From Candidatus Gallacutalibacter stercoravium (GTDB lineage: Bacteria > Bacillota > Clostridia > Oscillospirales > Acutalibacteraceae), in contig DVJE01000015.1 in NCBI GenBank assembly GCA_018716975.1, forward strand, positions 1 through 64,000: DNA of 64,000 bases, in the 5' to 3' direction. A program made the translations under genes and the position numbers. How positions within the stretch are numbered: the stretch's first letter is position 1; every line of letters starts with the position of its first letter. Under the pieces are notes generated by a model. The model saw only the letters and a list, made by a program, of their open reading frames with translations, was not told the origin of the DNA and did no database searches. This document shows, in pieces, positions 41,624 to 50,444 of this stretch.

Positions 41624-42142
41624 ATTAGCAATAGGGAACTGCAGATTAACGACGATATCCGCGACAGAGAGCTGAGGGTAATTGGTCCTGACGGCGAACA
41701 GCTGGGCATTATGTCTGCGAGCCAGGCATTGGATAAGGCGGCGGAGCGGAACCTGGATCTGGTTAAAATTTCTCCCCAGGCAAAACCGCCGGTTTGTAAG
41801 ATTATGGATTACGGCAAGTACCGTTTCGAGCAGTCAAAACGGGAAAAGGAAGCCAGAAAGAACCAGCGTACCATCGAGCTTAAAGAGATCCGCTTGGGGC
41901 TGAACATTGATGTACACGATTTTAACACCAAGCTTGCGCAGGCGGAGCGCTTCATTAAAGAGGGGAACAAAATAAAGGTTTCCATCCGTTTTCGCGGCCG
42001 TGAGCTTGGCCATCCGGAAATCGGCCATGAAGTGATGCGCAAATTTTCAGATGCATGCGCGGGTTTTGCCAATGTAGAAAAGCCGTCTAAACTTGAAGGA
42101 CGGAATATGCTGATGTTCCTTGCCCCAAAACCGACGAAGTAA
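41624..42142 (+). CDS. infC: Translation initiation factor IF-3
   Basis: This is the 172-residue IF-3, which binds the 30S subunit and checks initiator-codon pairing. The N-terminal domain begins [20 protein letters not shown], a linker passes through [18 protein letters not shown], and the C-terminal domain contains [12 protein letters not shown] and [12 protein letters not shown]. The start is read as ATT at 41624, 9 nt after GGAGG. No ATG, GTG or TTG lies at the right place, and infC commonly uses AUU to autoregulate. The frame also extends upstream through the leader, but that part is not IF-3. It heads the classic infC-rpmI-rplT operon. Confidence 0.95.
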   Translation: MSNRELQINDDIRDRELRVIGPDGEQLGIMSASQALDKAAERNLDLVKISPQAKPPVCKIMDYGKYRFEQSKREKEARKNQRTIELKEIRLGLNIDVHDFNTKLAQAERFIKEGNKIKVSIRFRGRELGHPEIGHEVMRKFSDACAGFANVEKPSKLEGRNMLMFLAPKPTK

Positions 42143-42162
42143 AATATAGGAGGAGCAATATC

Positions 42163-42363
42163 ATGCCTAAGATCAAAACGCACAGCGGCGCTAAAAAGCG
42201 CTTCAAGCTTACCAAAACCGGTAAGGTCGTTCGCGCTCATGCCAATAAGTCTCATATCCTCAACAAAAAGACCACGAAGCGTAAGAGAGGCCTGCGCCAG
42301 ACTGTGGTGGCCGATAAGACCAATGTGAAAGAGATTAAGCGCCTGCTTCCTTACGGCAAATAA
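42163..42363 (+). CDS. rpmI: 50S ribosomal protein L35
   Basis: This 66-residue, strongly basic protein shows the L35 signature [16 protein letters not shown] near the N-terminus and KRKRGLRQ later. GGAGGAGC lies just before the ATG. It sits between infC and rplT, as in most bacteria, and is probably controlled by the same leader. Confidence 0.97.
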   Translation: MPKIKTHSGAKKRFKLTKTGKVVRAHANKSHILNKKTTKRKRGLRQTVVADKTNVKEIKRLLPYGK

Positions 42364-42415
42364 GCGTAACTTTGACGGCGTTGTTGAAATAACCAATAAT
42401 CGGAGGTATTAGAAT

Positions 42416-42769
42416 ATGGCACGTATTAAGGGCGCTATGATGACCCGTAAAAGGAGAAAAAAGGTATTAAAGCTGGCGAAGGGCTATTGGGGCTCTAAGA
42501 GCAAGCATTTTAAAATGGCCAAACAGGCCGTAATGAAATCCGGCAATTATGCTTATATCGGCCGTAAGCAGCGTAAGCGTGATTTTCGCCGTTTGTGGAT
42601 TACCCGTATTTCTGCCGCTTGCCATAACAACGGCATGAACTATTCCACCTTTATGAACGGCCTGAAAAAGGCTGGCATTACCCTCAACCGCAAGATGCTT
42701 TCTGAAATTGCAATTGCGGATCCGGCGGCGTTTGCAGAGTTGGTCAATAAGGCTAAGGCCGCGCTGTAA
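42416..42769 (+). CDS. rplT: 50S ribosomal protein L20
   Basis: This is a 117-residue primary 23S-rRNA-binding protein and the operon's autogenous regulator. The basic N-terminal arm ([20 protein letters not shown]) and the globular part containing [20 protein letters not shown] are typical. A strong terminator follows at 42811-42845. Confidence 0.97.
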   Translation: MARIKGAMMTRKRRKKVLKLAKGYWGSKSKHFKMAKQAVMKSGNYAYIGRKQRKRDFRRLWITRISAACHNNGMNYSTFMNGLKKAGITLNRKMLSEIAIADPAAFAELVNKAKAAL

Positions 42770-42810
42770 GAACCGGCCATATACCGGCTTAACAGAAACC
42801 ATATCCAATT

Positions 42811-42845
42811 GCGCCCGGTTACATCATGCCGGGCGCGTATTTTTT
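42811..42845 (+). terminator. Rho-independent terminator of rplT
   Basis: GCGCCCGG pairs with CCGGGCGC around a 10-nt loop and is followed by GTATTTTTT. Confidence 0.85.
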
Positions 42846-42963
42846 GCATATTTGTGCCGATATACAGATGATGCGTAATTGGCGTTTAGCAGCCCGATTG
42901 TTTGTTTTGGACTATCTGCGGTGGCTACCTGATTACGCCCGGAAAAAGGAAGGCTTTGCAAAC

Positions 42964-44340
42964 ATGGAAAACGCACAAAAAGTTACCCTATTTGAACAAA
43001 CGCCAGTGCCCCAGGCGGTGATGAAGTTAGCTGTTCCCACCATACTAAGTTCGTTGGTGATGGTGCTTTACAATCTGGCTGATACTTACTTTGTGGGTAT
43101 GTTAAACGATCCGATTCAAAATGCCGCCGTTACTCTTGCGGCCCCGGTATTGCTGGCTTTTAATGCAATCAACAATCTGTTCGGTGTGGGCAGCTCCAGT
43201 ATGATGAGCCGCGCGCTAGGGCGCAAAGATTACGATACCGTATACCGTAGCTCAGCCTTTGGCTTTTATTGTGCGGTGATTAGCGGCGTGATTTTTTCAG
43301 TGGTTTGTGCTGCTTGCAACCAGCCGCTGTTAACTTTGTTGGGAGCCGACGCCGAAACTAGCGGGGCGACTGAAGGTTATATGTTATGGACAGTTTATTT
43401 CGGCGCTGCCCCGGCAATCCTAAACGTGGTAATGGCCTATTTGGTGCGCGCAGAAGGTTCTGCGTTGCACGCCAGTGTTGGCACGATGAGCGGTTGCCTG
43501 CTTAATATTATTTTGGATCCAATTTTTATTCTGCCTTGGGGCCTCAACATGGGGGCAGAAGGGGCTGGTCTGGCTACCTTTCTGTCTAACTGTGTGGCTT
43601 GCTTGTATTTTTTTGTTCTACTGTTTGTAACGCGCAAACGCACCTATGTTTGTATCCGTCCCAAGATGTTTTGCTTTCACAAATCAATTGTTTTGGGTGT
43701 GTGCGGTGTTGGTGTGCCTGCTTCAATTCAAAACCTGCTCAACGTCACCGGTATGACGGTGCTAAATAATTTTACCTCGGTTTTTGGGGCAGATGCCGTG
43801 GCCGCTATGGGTATTACCCAAAAGCTGAACCAAGTGCCGATGAATATTGCAATGGGGCTTTCGCAGGGCATTATGCCTTTGATAAGCTATAATTACGCCA
43901 GCGGTAATGTAAAGAGAATGAAGAATTCGCTGCTGTTCGCCATAAAAATATCGATTGCCTTTTTGGTGGTGGTTGCGGCCGGATATTACATCTGGGCGGG
44001 CGATTTGGTTAGGCTGTTTATGCAAAACGAGAGTATTATCGCCTATGGCGCCAGTTTTTTGCGGGGTTTTTGCCTGGGGTTGCCTTTTTTGTGCATGGAT
44101 TTTATCGCCGTTGCGGTGTTTCAAGCTTCTGGCCTTGGAAAAAATGCCTTGCTGTTTGCCATTTTGCGCAAGATCGTTTTAGAAATTCCCGCATTGTACC
44201 TGCTTAACTACCTGTTCCCGTTGTATGGTTTAGCTTATGCCCAGTTTATTGCAGAATTTATTCTGTCAATCGTTGCAATATGCGTCTTGGTACGTTTGTT
44301 CAAAAATTTATCCAAGCAACAGGAAGTTTCTAAAACATAA
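42964..44340 (+). CDS. MATE family efflux transporter
   Basis: This is a 458-residue twelve-helix exporter. It opens with FEQTPVPQAVMKLAVPTILSS, followed by YNLADTYFVGMLND, the signature of MepA-like MATE proteins. The frame runs back to a TTG at 42826 inside the rplT terminator; AAAGGAAGG places the start at ATG 42964. MepA-type pumps remove cationic dyes, biocides and some antibiotics. It is not co-directionally coupled to another gene: a bidirectional terminator follows. Confidence 0.92.
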   Translation: MENAQKVTLFEQTPVPQAVMKLAVPTILSSLVMVLYNLADTYFVGMLNDPIQNAAVTLAAPVLLAFNAINNLFGVGSSSMMSRALGRKDYDTVYRSSAFGFYCAVISGVIFSVVCAACNQPLLTLLGADAETSGATEGYMLWTVYFGAAPAILNVVMAYLVRAEGSALHASVGTMSGCLLNIILDPIFILPWGLNMGAEGAGLATFLSNCVACLYFFVLLFVTRKRTYVCIRPKMFCFHKSIVLGVCGVGVPASIQNLLNVTGMTVLNNFTSVFGADAVAAMGITQKLNQVPMNIAMGLSQGIMPLISYNYASGNVKRMKNSLLFAIKISIAFLVVVAAGYYIWAGDLVRLFMQNESIIAYGASFLRGFCLGLPFLCMDFIAVAVFQASGLGKNALLFAILRKIVLEIPALYLLNYLFPLYGLAYAQFIAEFILSIVAICVLVRLFKNLSKQQEVSKT

Positions 44341-44425
44341 AAAGACAGCGGTAATGCCCGATATATTTTGCCATCCGATTGACTTTTTCGCGTATAAATT
44401 GCCGCTTTTATATGAGCGATGCAAA

Positions 44426-44465
44426 AGCCCTCTGAAGTTTTAACGCTTCAGAGGGCTATTTTACT
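44426..44465. terminator. Bidirectional terminator
   Basis: AGCCCTCTGAAG pairs perfectly with CTTCAGAGGGCT (44426-44437 and 44446-44457). A-rich sequence on the left and T-rich sequence on the right allow use by the MATE gene and by the convergent HEAT-repeat gene. Confidence 0.8.
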
Positions 44466-44494
44466 ATACAGCCATCAACAGCTTGCAGCATTGT

Positions 44495-44827
44495 TTACTG
44501 ATCCCCGCCGCGGTGCAGCTCATCCAATGCAGATACAATGGCTTCTTTAACAGTTTCGTCTTTCTCACGATCCAGTAAATAGTGCAAATGAGGACTAGCA
44601 TGATCATTTTTTAGCGTACCCAGAGCTTGCGCCGCGGCCTTGCGGATATCTGCATCTCTATTTTGCAGCATTGTAATCAATTGATTAAAGGAATCATCTT
44701 TTCCGATTTTACCCATACCGTCAATAGCGGCAAGACGGACCTCTTTATTCCGATGATAGGCCAATTTCATTAACTCTTGTTCCTTGCCTTTTTCAATGCA
44801 CTTTTCAATTTTATGCAGCTTGCTCAT
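44495..44827 (-). CDS. HEAT-repeat protein
   Basis: This 110-residue all-helical protein carries about three HEAT-type repeats: VRLAAIDGMGKIGKDDSFNQL, then IRKAAAQALGTLKNDHASPHL, then VKEAIVSALDEL. Such small solenoids bind proteins; PBS-lyase-like HEAT repeats are one possible affiliation. It has its own strong promoter and is divergent from a MarR regulator, which probably controls it. No enzymatic residues are visible. Confidence 0.82.
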   Translation of the reverse strand: MSKLHKIEKCIEKGKEQELMKLAYHRNKEVRLAAIDGMGKIGKDDSFNQLITMLQNRDADIRKAAAQALGTLKNDHASPHLHYLLDREKDETVKEAIVSALDELHRGGDQ

Positions 44828-44889
44828 AATATGCCTCCTTTTTCCTTGCTTTTAGCGGTGAAAAGATGTAAAATAATAGCATAAGCTTA

Positions 44890-44957
44890 TTGTAGCAAAC
44901 ATACTACAGTAAATCAAATGCTACTATTAGTATACTATCGAATTAGTGAACTGTCAA
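44890..44957. promoter_or_regulatory. Divergent promoter/operator between HEAT and MarR genes
   Basis: On the minus strand a consensus TTGACA (44952-44957) and TATACT (44929-44934) are 17 bp apart, promoting the HEAT gene. A palindrome TAGTATACTA (44928-44937) covers that -10. A second inverted repeat, TGTAG/CTACA, lies at 44891-44909. These are good operator candidates for the MarR-type protein, which would then repress both genes. Confidence 0.6.
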
Positions 44958-44978
44958 GAGCTTTGAGGGGGCATATTG

Positions 44979-45458
44979 ATGGAATCTACAAAAATTCAAG
45001 AATTGTTATTAAATTTATTGCCTGTTTGGAATTATCAGATTGCAAAACCGTTTAAACAACTGTTGGATGAAGGCGTTAGCCTGGAGATGTATTATTGCAT
45101 TCAAACGTTGCGCTGGGGCGGCGGCACAATGACGATGTCGGAGTTGGCACATTATACTCGTATGCCGAAACAGCAAATGACAAAAATGGTAAACCGGTTG
45201 GTAGAACAGGAATTTGTAGAGCGCGTATATGACCCGCAAAACCGTAGAATTATCAAAATCCGTCTTACCGACAGAGCTTTAGAGTATATCAATCATTTTT
45301 TAGAAAACGAAGCCAGCTTTCACGGTTTTTTGAGCCAGTTAAACCAAGAAGACAAAGATAAATTTCAGCAGGCGTTAGAAATGCTCTTTGAGGTATTTGT
45401 TAAGGTTCCCATTGATTTTGATGCTGCCAAATCAGACGGTGACTTTAAAGGAGAGTAA
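44979..45458 (+). CDS. MarR-family transcriptional regulator
   Basis: This 159-residue winged-helix repressor has its DNA-binding region in MTMSELAHYTRMPKQQMTKMVNRLVEQEFVERV and the wing in YDPQNRRIIKIRLTDRA, followed by dimerisation helices. GAGGGGG lies before the ATG; a TTG one codon earlier is less likely. A terminator follows at 45576-45606. It probably autoregulates through the palindromes in the divergent region. The ligand is unknown. Confidence 0.9.
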   Translation: MESTKIQELLLNLLPVWNYQIAKPFKQLLDEGVSLEMYYCIQTLRWGGGTMTMSELAHYTRMPKQQMTKMVNRLVEQEFVERVYDPQNRRIIKIRLTDRALEYINHFLENEASFHGFLSQLNQEDKDKFQQALEMLFEVFVKVPIDFDAAKSDGDFKGE

Positions 45459-45852
45459 GCCGCCCGGTTTTCTTTTGCGTGTGGGGGCGTTGCGACCGTG
45501 TGCTAAGGCGTATGGCTTGCCTGCCTGGTAAAAAGAATAGTAAATATGATGTGATAAAAGTTGTGGTATAAAGAGGCCGGCGCTCGTGTATGAGGCGCCG
45601 GCTTTTATGTCTGCCGCTCATTTTAGCCTATTCGCGGCTTAGATTGTGCTTGGGATTTCAACAGCTTGCCGCACGGTTGCAATACGGCTTTGCCAAATTA
45701 GGGTGCCGTCAAAAGATGCTGTTTTGCATAAGGAAGCGTGCGGTGGCCCATAAGCCCTTGCTTTACAAGGCCACTACGCCGTGATAAACTGATAGTCGTA
45801 CCTGAATGACGAGCCTGCGCGTTGCGAAGCAGGCGAAGGAAGGAGCAGCCCA
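45459..45852. other. Intergenic region with terminator and leader
   Basis: These 394 nt hold the MarR terminator and the leader of the methyltransferase gene, including a GCCTGC/GCAGGC hairpin shortly before its ribosome binding site. A 64-codon frame at 45590-45784 starts inside the terminator stem, has no ribosome binding site and is not accepted as a gene. Confidence 0.5.
45576..45606 (+). terminator. Rho-independent terminator of the MarR gene
   Basis: GCCGGCGC pairs with GCGCCGGC around an 11-nt loop, followed by TTTT. Confidence 0.75.
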
Positions 45853-47058
45853 GTGGAGGATAAAACGTTACAAGAAATTTGGCCGCAATGCTTTGGGGCG
45901 CAAACCTATAAGGCGGTATTTAGCGATCCGGTGGGCAAGGATTGCCCTTATCAAAAAATTGTACTAAACCGCTTAAAAGATGGCTTTCAAGCGGAGCAAT
46001 ACACCCAAAAGCAGGTGTTTCATAAAAATATAACAGTACAGCAAGCCGCGGCAATGGGTTTAGAACTGCTCAGCGGCGTTTATCGCCAGCTAAACGCTTG
46101 GGACGAAAGCTATGAATATAACCTGCGCATTAGCAAAAGCGGACGGGTGTTATACCGCCGAAAAGCGCGCGCTGCCCAAGCTCCGGCGCCCAAAACGGCC
46201 CACAACCGGGAAAAACGATATCTGTTAGAGCAAGGTACCGTTATCCCTCCCTTGGTAGATATGGGAATATTTACCTCCCAAGGAAAAGTTGTAGAGTCTA
46301 TGTATGATAAATACCGGCAAATTAATCGCTTTGTTGAGCTGCTTAGCGATGAGCTCGATCGGCTGGATTTGACAAAACCTTTAACGATTCTAGATTTTGG
46401 CTGTGGTAAATCTTACCTAACCTTTATTATGTACTATTATTTGGTGGAGGTTCGGGGATTAAAGGTGAACATGGTAGGGCTGGATTTAAAAAAAGAGGTC
46501 ATTGCCCACTGTAATGAAGCCGCCAGTAAATATGGCTATCGGGATTTGCATTTTGAACTGGGCGATATTAACGGCTACCGTTGTGACAGCCCGGTGGACA
46601 TCGTGGTAACGCTCCACGCCTGCGATCTGGCTACCGATTATGCTTTATGCAATGCGGTGCATTGGAACGCCCGGCTTATTCTGTCGGTGCCCTGCTGCCA
46701 GCATGAGTTAAACGGCCAGATGCAAAGCGAGGAACTTTCTATTTTAACCCGGTACGGCATTGTGCAAGAACGCACGGCGGCGTTGATGACAGATGCCATC
46801 CGGGCCAACCTTCTTACCTATTGCGGTTATAAAACCCAGCTGCTGGAATTTGTGGATTTGTCGCATACGCCTAAAAATTTGTTGATCCGTGCGGTGAAAA
46901 CAAAGATTCCCCTTTCGGCCAAACGACATGCGCTAGAAGAGGTGGAACGCTTAATGAAGGCGTTTTCTTTTTCTCCCACACTATACCGGCTGCTGGTGGC
47001 TAAGCAGGGAGAAGCGGGCGAAGAGGGTTGCGCGTGCGCCGGCACAGAGAACGGTTAA
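45853..47058 (+). CDS. SAM-dependent methyltransferase, GSTCD/class-I type
   Basis: This 401-residue protein starts at a GTG. Its N-terminal domain (1-140, with KAVFSDPVG and QVFHKNIT) is specific to this family; the C-terminal half is a class I methyltransferase with motif I LDFGCGKSYLTF (about 180-191), the acidic residue ending strand 2 in GLDLKKEV, and LHACDLATD followed by SVPCCQHEL. That last Cys-Cys pair is typical of the group, for which RNA modification has been suggested. AAGGAAGGAG precedes the start. The following genes are co-directional and closely packed. Confidence 0.8.
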   Translation: MEDKTLQEIWPQCFGAQTYKAVFSDPVGKDCPYQKIVLNRLKDGFQAEQYTQKQVFHKNITVQQAAAMGLELLSGVYRQLNAWDESYEYNLRISKSGRVLYRRKARAAQAPAPKTAHNREKRYLLEQGTVIPPLVDMGIFTSQGKVVESMYDKYRQINRFVELLSDELDRLDLTKPLTILDFGCGKSYLTFIMYYYLVEVRGLKVNMVGLDLKKEVIAHCNEAASKYGYRDLHFELGDINGYRCDSPVDIVVTLHACDLATDYALCNAVHWNARLILSVPCCQHELNGQMQSEELSILTRYGIVQERTAALMTDAIRANLLTYCGYKTQLLEFVDLSHTPKNLLIRAVKTKIPLSAKRHALEEVERLMKAFSFSPTLYRLLVAKQGEAGEEGCACAGTENG

Positions 47059-47088
47059 TTCCATGGGCGAAGAAGGGAGGATTACCCA

Positions 47089-47691
47089 GTGCAACAGATA
47101 GAAGGTCGTGTTTATACAAAAGAAACGCTGCGCGAGGAGGACTGGAGCGACGGCGCTTTTTTTAACTGCCGCTTTGAAGGATGCTTCTTTCGTGGGGCGA
47201 ATCTTTCGGGCATCTATACAAAATCTTGCCGGTTTATCGGCTGCGATTTTTCCTTCGCTTATTTAAACGAGTCCGTCCATGAATACACAGCCTTTGAAAA
47301 CTGCGATTTTTCTGCCGCCAGCTTGTTTGGCGCCCAGCTTCGCCAATGTAAATGCGTGGGTTCGGTCTTTACCGGCGCCAATATTACCGGCCTGGTTTTA
47401 CAGGGCGGGAATTATTCCTATGCGGTGCTGGCGGATTGCGACCTGCGCAAGATGGATTTGCACAACGCCTGCTTTGCCCATGCGAACATGCAAAATTGCA
47501 ACCTGCAAAAGGCAAATTTGCAGGAATGCGACCTAAGCCATGCGCTGCTGCAAGGGGCGGATCTTAGCAAAGCGGATCTGCGCGGCGCGCGGCTAGAAGG
47601 CGTGGATGTTGCGCGGCTGAAGTTTAATCAAACGAAAATTGAATTGGAACAAGCGGCAACGATTGCCGAAATGCTGGGATGTGTGTTTTAG
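47089..47691 (+). CDS. Pentapeptide-repeat protein
   Basis: This is a 200-residue right-handed quadrilateral beta-helix protein. Five-residue repeats of the A(D/N)LxX kind run through nearly the whole length, clearest in HANMQNCNLQKANLQECDL and GADLSKADLRGARLEG. Some relatives (Qnr, McbG) mimic DNA and protect gyrase, but most are uncharacterised, and nothing here shows gyrase binding. It starts at GTG 47089, 30 nt after the methyltransferase, and precedes the HAD gene in the same direction. Confidence 0.87.
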   Translation: MQQIEGRVYTKETLREEDWSDGAFFNCRFEGCFFRGANLSGIYTKSCRFIGCDFSFAYLNESVHEYTAFENCDFSAASLFGAQLRQCKCVGSVFTGANITGLVLQGGNYSYAVLADCDLRKMDLHNACFAHANMQNCNLQKANLQECDLSHALLQGADLSKADLRGARLEGVDVARLKFNQTKIELEQAATIAEMLGCVF

Positions 47692-47726
47692 CGCACAGTC
47701 GCATGCGGCCGTTAGGAGGATTGCAG

Positions 47727-48368
47727 ATGAAATGGATAATATGGGATTGGAACGGAACCTTATTTGACGACGCCATGGTGGCGGTAAACGCCCTGAACGA
47801 TATACTTGCCCGGTTGGGCCGGCCGGCATTGACGCTGGAGGATTACCAAAGGCAAATGGAAACCCCGGTGATTGGCTTTTATCAAAAGATTTTTGATTTG
47901 CACCAAGAACCCTTTGAAGCCCTTTCGGCGGAATTTATCGAAAATTACCGCCGGAGGGAAGACGAAGCGGGGTTGGCCCCTGGGGCGCGGCAATGCCTGA
48001 CGCATTTTGGTCAATTGGGATACGGGCAGGCGGTGGTTTCCTCTTTTGAACACGCGCGGTTACTGGGCTATATCCGGCGTTTCGGCCTGCAGGGGTATTT
48101 CCGGCAGGTAAGTGGCAGCGGAGATATTTATGGCGGCGGCAAGTTGGAACGAGCCCGCCTGCTGTTGCATGATGTGGGCGCTTGCGCAAAAGACACCTTA
48201 TTGATAGGCGATACGTTGCACGACGCCGAGGTAGCCCAAGCCTTGGGTGCGTCCTGCGTGTTGATTGCCGCGGGGCACCAGCGTAAGGAGGATTTGGCGC
48301 GCAGCGGTGTGCTGGTGCTGGAAAGCTTGCCTCATCTTATCGCGGACGGAACACCCTGGGAGGTTTGA
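47727..48368 (+). CDS. HAD-family hydrolase (phosphoglycolate-phosphatase-like)
   Basis: This is a 213-residue haloacid-dehalogenase phosphatase. Motif I is WDWNGTLFDD with nucleophile Asp7; the second acid of DxD is Asn9, an accepted variant in this subgroup. Motif II is VVSSFEH, motif III includes the Lys of GGGKLERA, and motif IV is IGDTLHDAEVA. AGGAGG before ATG 47727 rules out the longer frame from 47679. It ends 3 nt before the Tet(M)-like GTPase, suggesting joint translation. Confidence 0.87.
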   Translation: MKWIIWDWNGTLFDDAMVAVNALNDILARLGRPALTLEDYQRQMETPVIGFYQKIFDLHQEPFEALSAEFIENYRRREDEAGLAPGARQCLTHFGQLGYGQAVVSSFEHARLLGYIRRFGLQGYFRQVSGSGDIYGGGKLERARLLLHDVGACAKDTLLIGDTLHDAEVAQALGASCVLIAAGHQRKEDLARSGVLVLESLPHLIADGTPWEV

Positions 48369-48371
48369 TGG

Positions 48372-50330
48372 ATGGAGAGTAAGGCGATTATTAATTTGGG
48401 GCTGGTTGCCCATGTTGACGCAGGCAAAACAACGGTTACGGAGCAGCTGCTGTATCGCGGCGGCGTATTGAGGCAGGCGGGCAGTGTTGACGGGGGAACC
48501 GCCCAGACGGATTTTTTACCGGTGGAGCGCCAAAGGGGAATTTCGGTTATGGCCTCTTCGGCTATGTTAGAGGTTGACGGCGTACAGCTCAATATTATCG
48601 ATACCCCCGGCCATGTGGATTTTTCCGGCGAGGTGGAGCGGGTTTTATCTATTTTAGATTGCGCGATTTTGATAGTATCCGCTGTAGAAGGGGTGCAAGC
48701 CCAAACCGAGGTGCTTTTTGAGGCGTTGCAACGGGCGGGCATTCCTTTTATTGTGTTGGTAAATAAAATCGATAGGGCAGGCAGCGATACCTCAGGCGTT
48801 GTGCAGCGCCTTGCCCAACAGTACGAATGCAGGCTGCTGCCCATGCAGCGGGTGACTGCGGAAGGGGAGAACGCATGCGGTATACAGCCTCTGCCGCTAG
48901 ATGACAGCGCTTTTCAGGAGCAGGCTCTAGACCTTGTTCAAGGGGAGGACGAGCTGCTGGAGCGGTATTTGGAGCAAGGGGCACTCTCTGCGCAAGACAT
49001 GCTCCACGCGCTGGCACGGCAATTTACCGGCGGCCATGTGATCCCGGTGCTGTATTGTTGCGCTGCCAAAGGTATTGGCATTGACGAGCTGTTGCATTTT
49101 ATACCCGCGTATTATAAACAGCACGGCAGAAACCGCGACGATGATCAATTAAGCGCCGTGGTTTACAAAATTTCTCACGATAAAACTATGGGCAAGCTGA
49201 CCCACGTGCGGTTGTTCGGCGGCTGTTTGCATAATCGTGATAGCCTAGAAAGCCCCAGTGAAAACAAAATAGAAAAAATATCTCAAATCCGGCGTTGTCT
49301 TGGGGCGCGCACGGTGGATATCGGGCAGGTAAGCCGTGGGGACATTGCGGCGTTATGCGGTCTATCTTCTTTTCACATTGGGGATGTTCTCGGTGCGGAT
49401 CCCGGCATAGACGCAGCGCAAATTGCTACGCCGCTGTTGACGGTGCAGGCGTTGCCGGAACAGCCGGATCAGTTGCAAGCCCTGCTGCACGCCTTACAGG
49501 AGCTAAGCGAAGAAGATCCGCTGCTGGATTTGGAATTCGCCCCAGAAGAGAGAGAACTGCACATTAAGATTATGGGCAGCATCCAGTTAGAGATTTTGCA
49601 GGCCCTATTAGCTCAACGGTATGGGTTAAGCGCCTCCTTTTCGCCGCCGACGGTTATCTATAAAGAAACGCCTGCAAGCACGGCGGAGGGCTTTGAATCC
49701 TACACCATGCCAAAACCCTGTTGGGCGGTTATCCGTTTGCTAATTGAGCCGGGCCCAAGGGGATCGGGCTTGGTATACCGCTCTCAAACGCCCCCGAAAG
49801 AGATACCCTACCGTTACCAACACCACATTGAAACCACGGTGCCGCGGGCGCTTAAACAGGGAATGTATAACTGGGAGGTTACCGATTTACGGGTTACCTT
49901 GATAGGCGGCGGCTACCATCATGTGCACACCCACCCTATGGACTTTTTCTTAGCCACACCCATGGCAGTGATGGATGGGTTGCGCAATGCGGGCACCCTT
50001 TTGCTGGAGCCTATGTTGGCGCTTCGCATCTCTGCCCAAGAGGAGCTGGTCAGCCGGGTAATTGGCGATATTTTGGCGATGCGGGGCAGCTTTGACACCC
50101 CGGTAATGCACGACGGTAGCTTTACGCTAGAAGCCCGCGTGCCCTTGGCAACCTGTATGGATTATTCTGTTCGCCTAGCTTCTATGAGCGGTGGGCGCGC
50201 CCAAATGTTTACCCGCTTTTGCGGCTATGAGGAGTGCCCTTTGGAATTGGGTAAGGTAGCCAAACGTCGCGGCGTGAATCCTTTGGATCGATCCAAATGG
50301 ATTTTGCAACAGCGAAACGCTCTGGCATAA
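48372..50330 (+). CDS. Tet(M)-like translational GTPase (ribosomal-protection family)
   Basis: This 652-residue EF-G-related GTPase has P-loop AHVDAGKTT, G2 in RQRGISV, G3 DTPGHVDF and G4 NKIDRAG, then the five-domain layout of ribosomal protection proteins (Tet(M) is 639 residues). The end of domain IV, GMYNWEVTDLRVTLIGGGY, corresponds to the Tet(M) region that reaches the drug site but differs markedly in sequence. Such divergent chromosomal homologues are common in Clostridia and may serve normal translation. Resistance should not be assumed. No mobile genes flank it. Confidence 0.85.
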   Translation: MESKAIINLGLVAHVDAGKTTVTEQLLYRGGVLRQAGSVDGGTAQTDFLPVERQRGISVMASSAMLEVDGVQLNIIDTPGHVDFSGEVERVLSILDCAILIVSAVEGVQAQTEVLFEALQRAGIPFIVLVNKIDRAGSDTSGVVQRLAQQYECRLLPMQRVTAEGENACGIQPLPLDDSAFQEQALDLVQGEDELLERYLEQGALSAQDMLHALARQFTGGHVIPVLYCCAAKGIGIDELLHFIPAYYKQHGRNRDDDQLSAVVYKISHDKTMGKLTHVRLFGGCLHNRDSLESPSENKIEKISQIRRCLGARTVDIGQVSRGDIAALCGLSSFHIGDVLGADPGIDAAQIATPLLTVQALPEQPDQLQALLHALQELSEEDPLLDLEFAPEERELHIKIMGSIQLEILQALLAQRYGLSASFSPPTVIYKETPASTAEGFESYTMPKPCWAVIRLLIEPGPRGSGLVYRSQTPPKEIPYRYQHHIETTVPRALKQGMYNWEVTDLRVTLIGGGYHHVHTHPMDFFLATPMAVMDGLRNAGTLLLEPMLALRISAQEELVSRVIGDILAMRGSFDTPVMHDGSFTLEARVPLATCMDYSVRLASMSGGRAQMFTRFCGYEECPLELGKVAKRRGVNPLDRSKWILQQRNALA

Positions 50331-50364
50331 CGCCAGACAATCCCTGTCATAGCGCCAAATATGC

Positions 50365-50393
50365 TTGACACGGTTCACGCGGTAACGTACAAT
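50365..50393 (+). promoter_or_regulatory. Promoter of the xpaC-telA-lemA-TPM operon
   Basis: A consensus TTGACA (50365-50370) and TACAAT (50388-50393) are 17 bp apart, and transcription would begin near 50400. Confidence 0.8.
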
Positions 50394-50444
50394 GTTCTAT
50401 GAGTATAATGGATTTGCGCGTGCAGGAAAGGTGGGAAGCGCACG

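Noticed and set aside
45590-45784. 64-codon forward ORF after the MarR gene
   Set aside because: Starts within the terminator stem and lacks a ribosome binding site.
48372-50330. Call as a tetracycline resistance gene
   Set aside because: The family resemblance is clear, but the domain IV tip differs from Tet(M) and there is no mobile context; resistance cannot be claimed from sequence alone.
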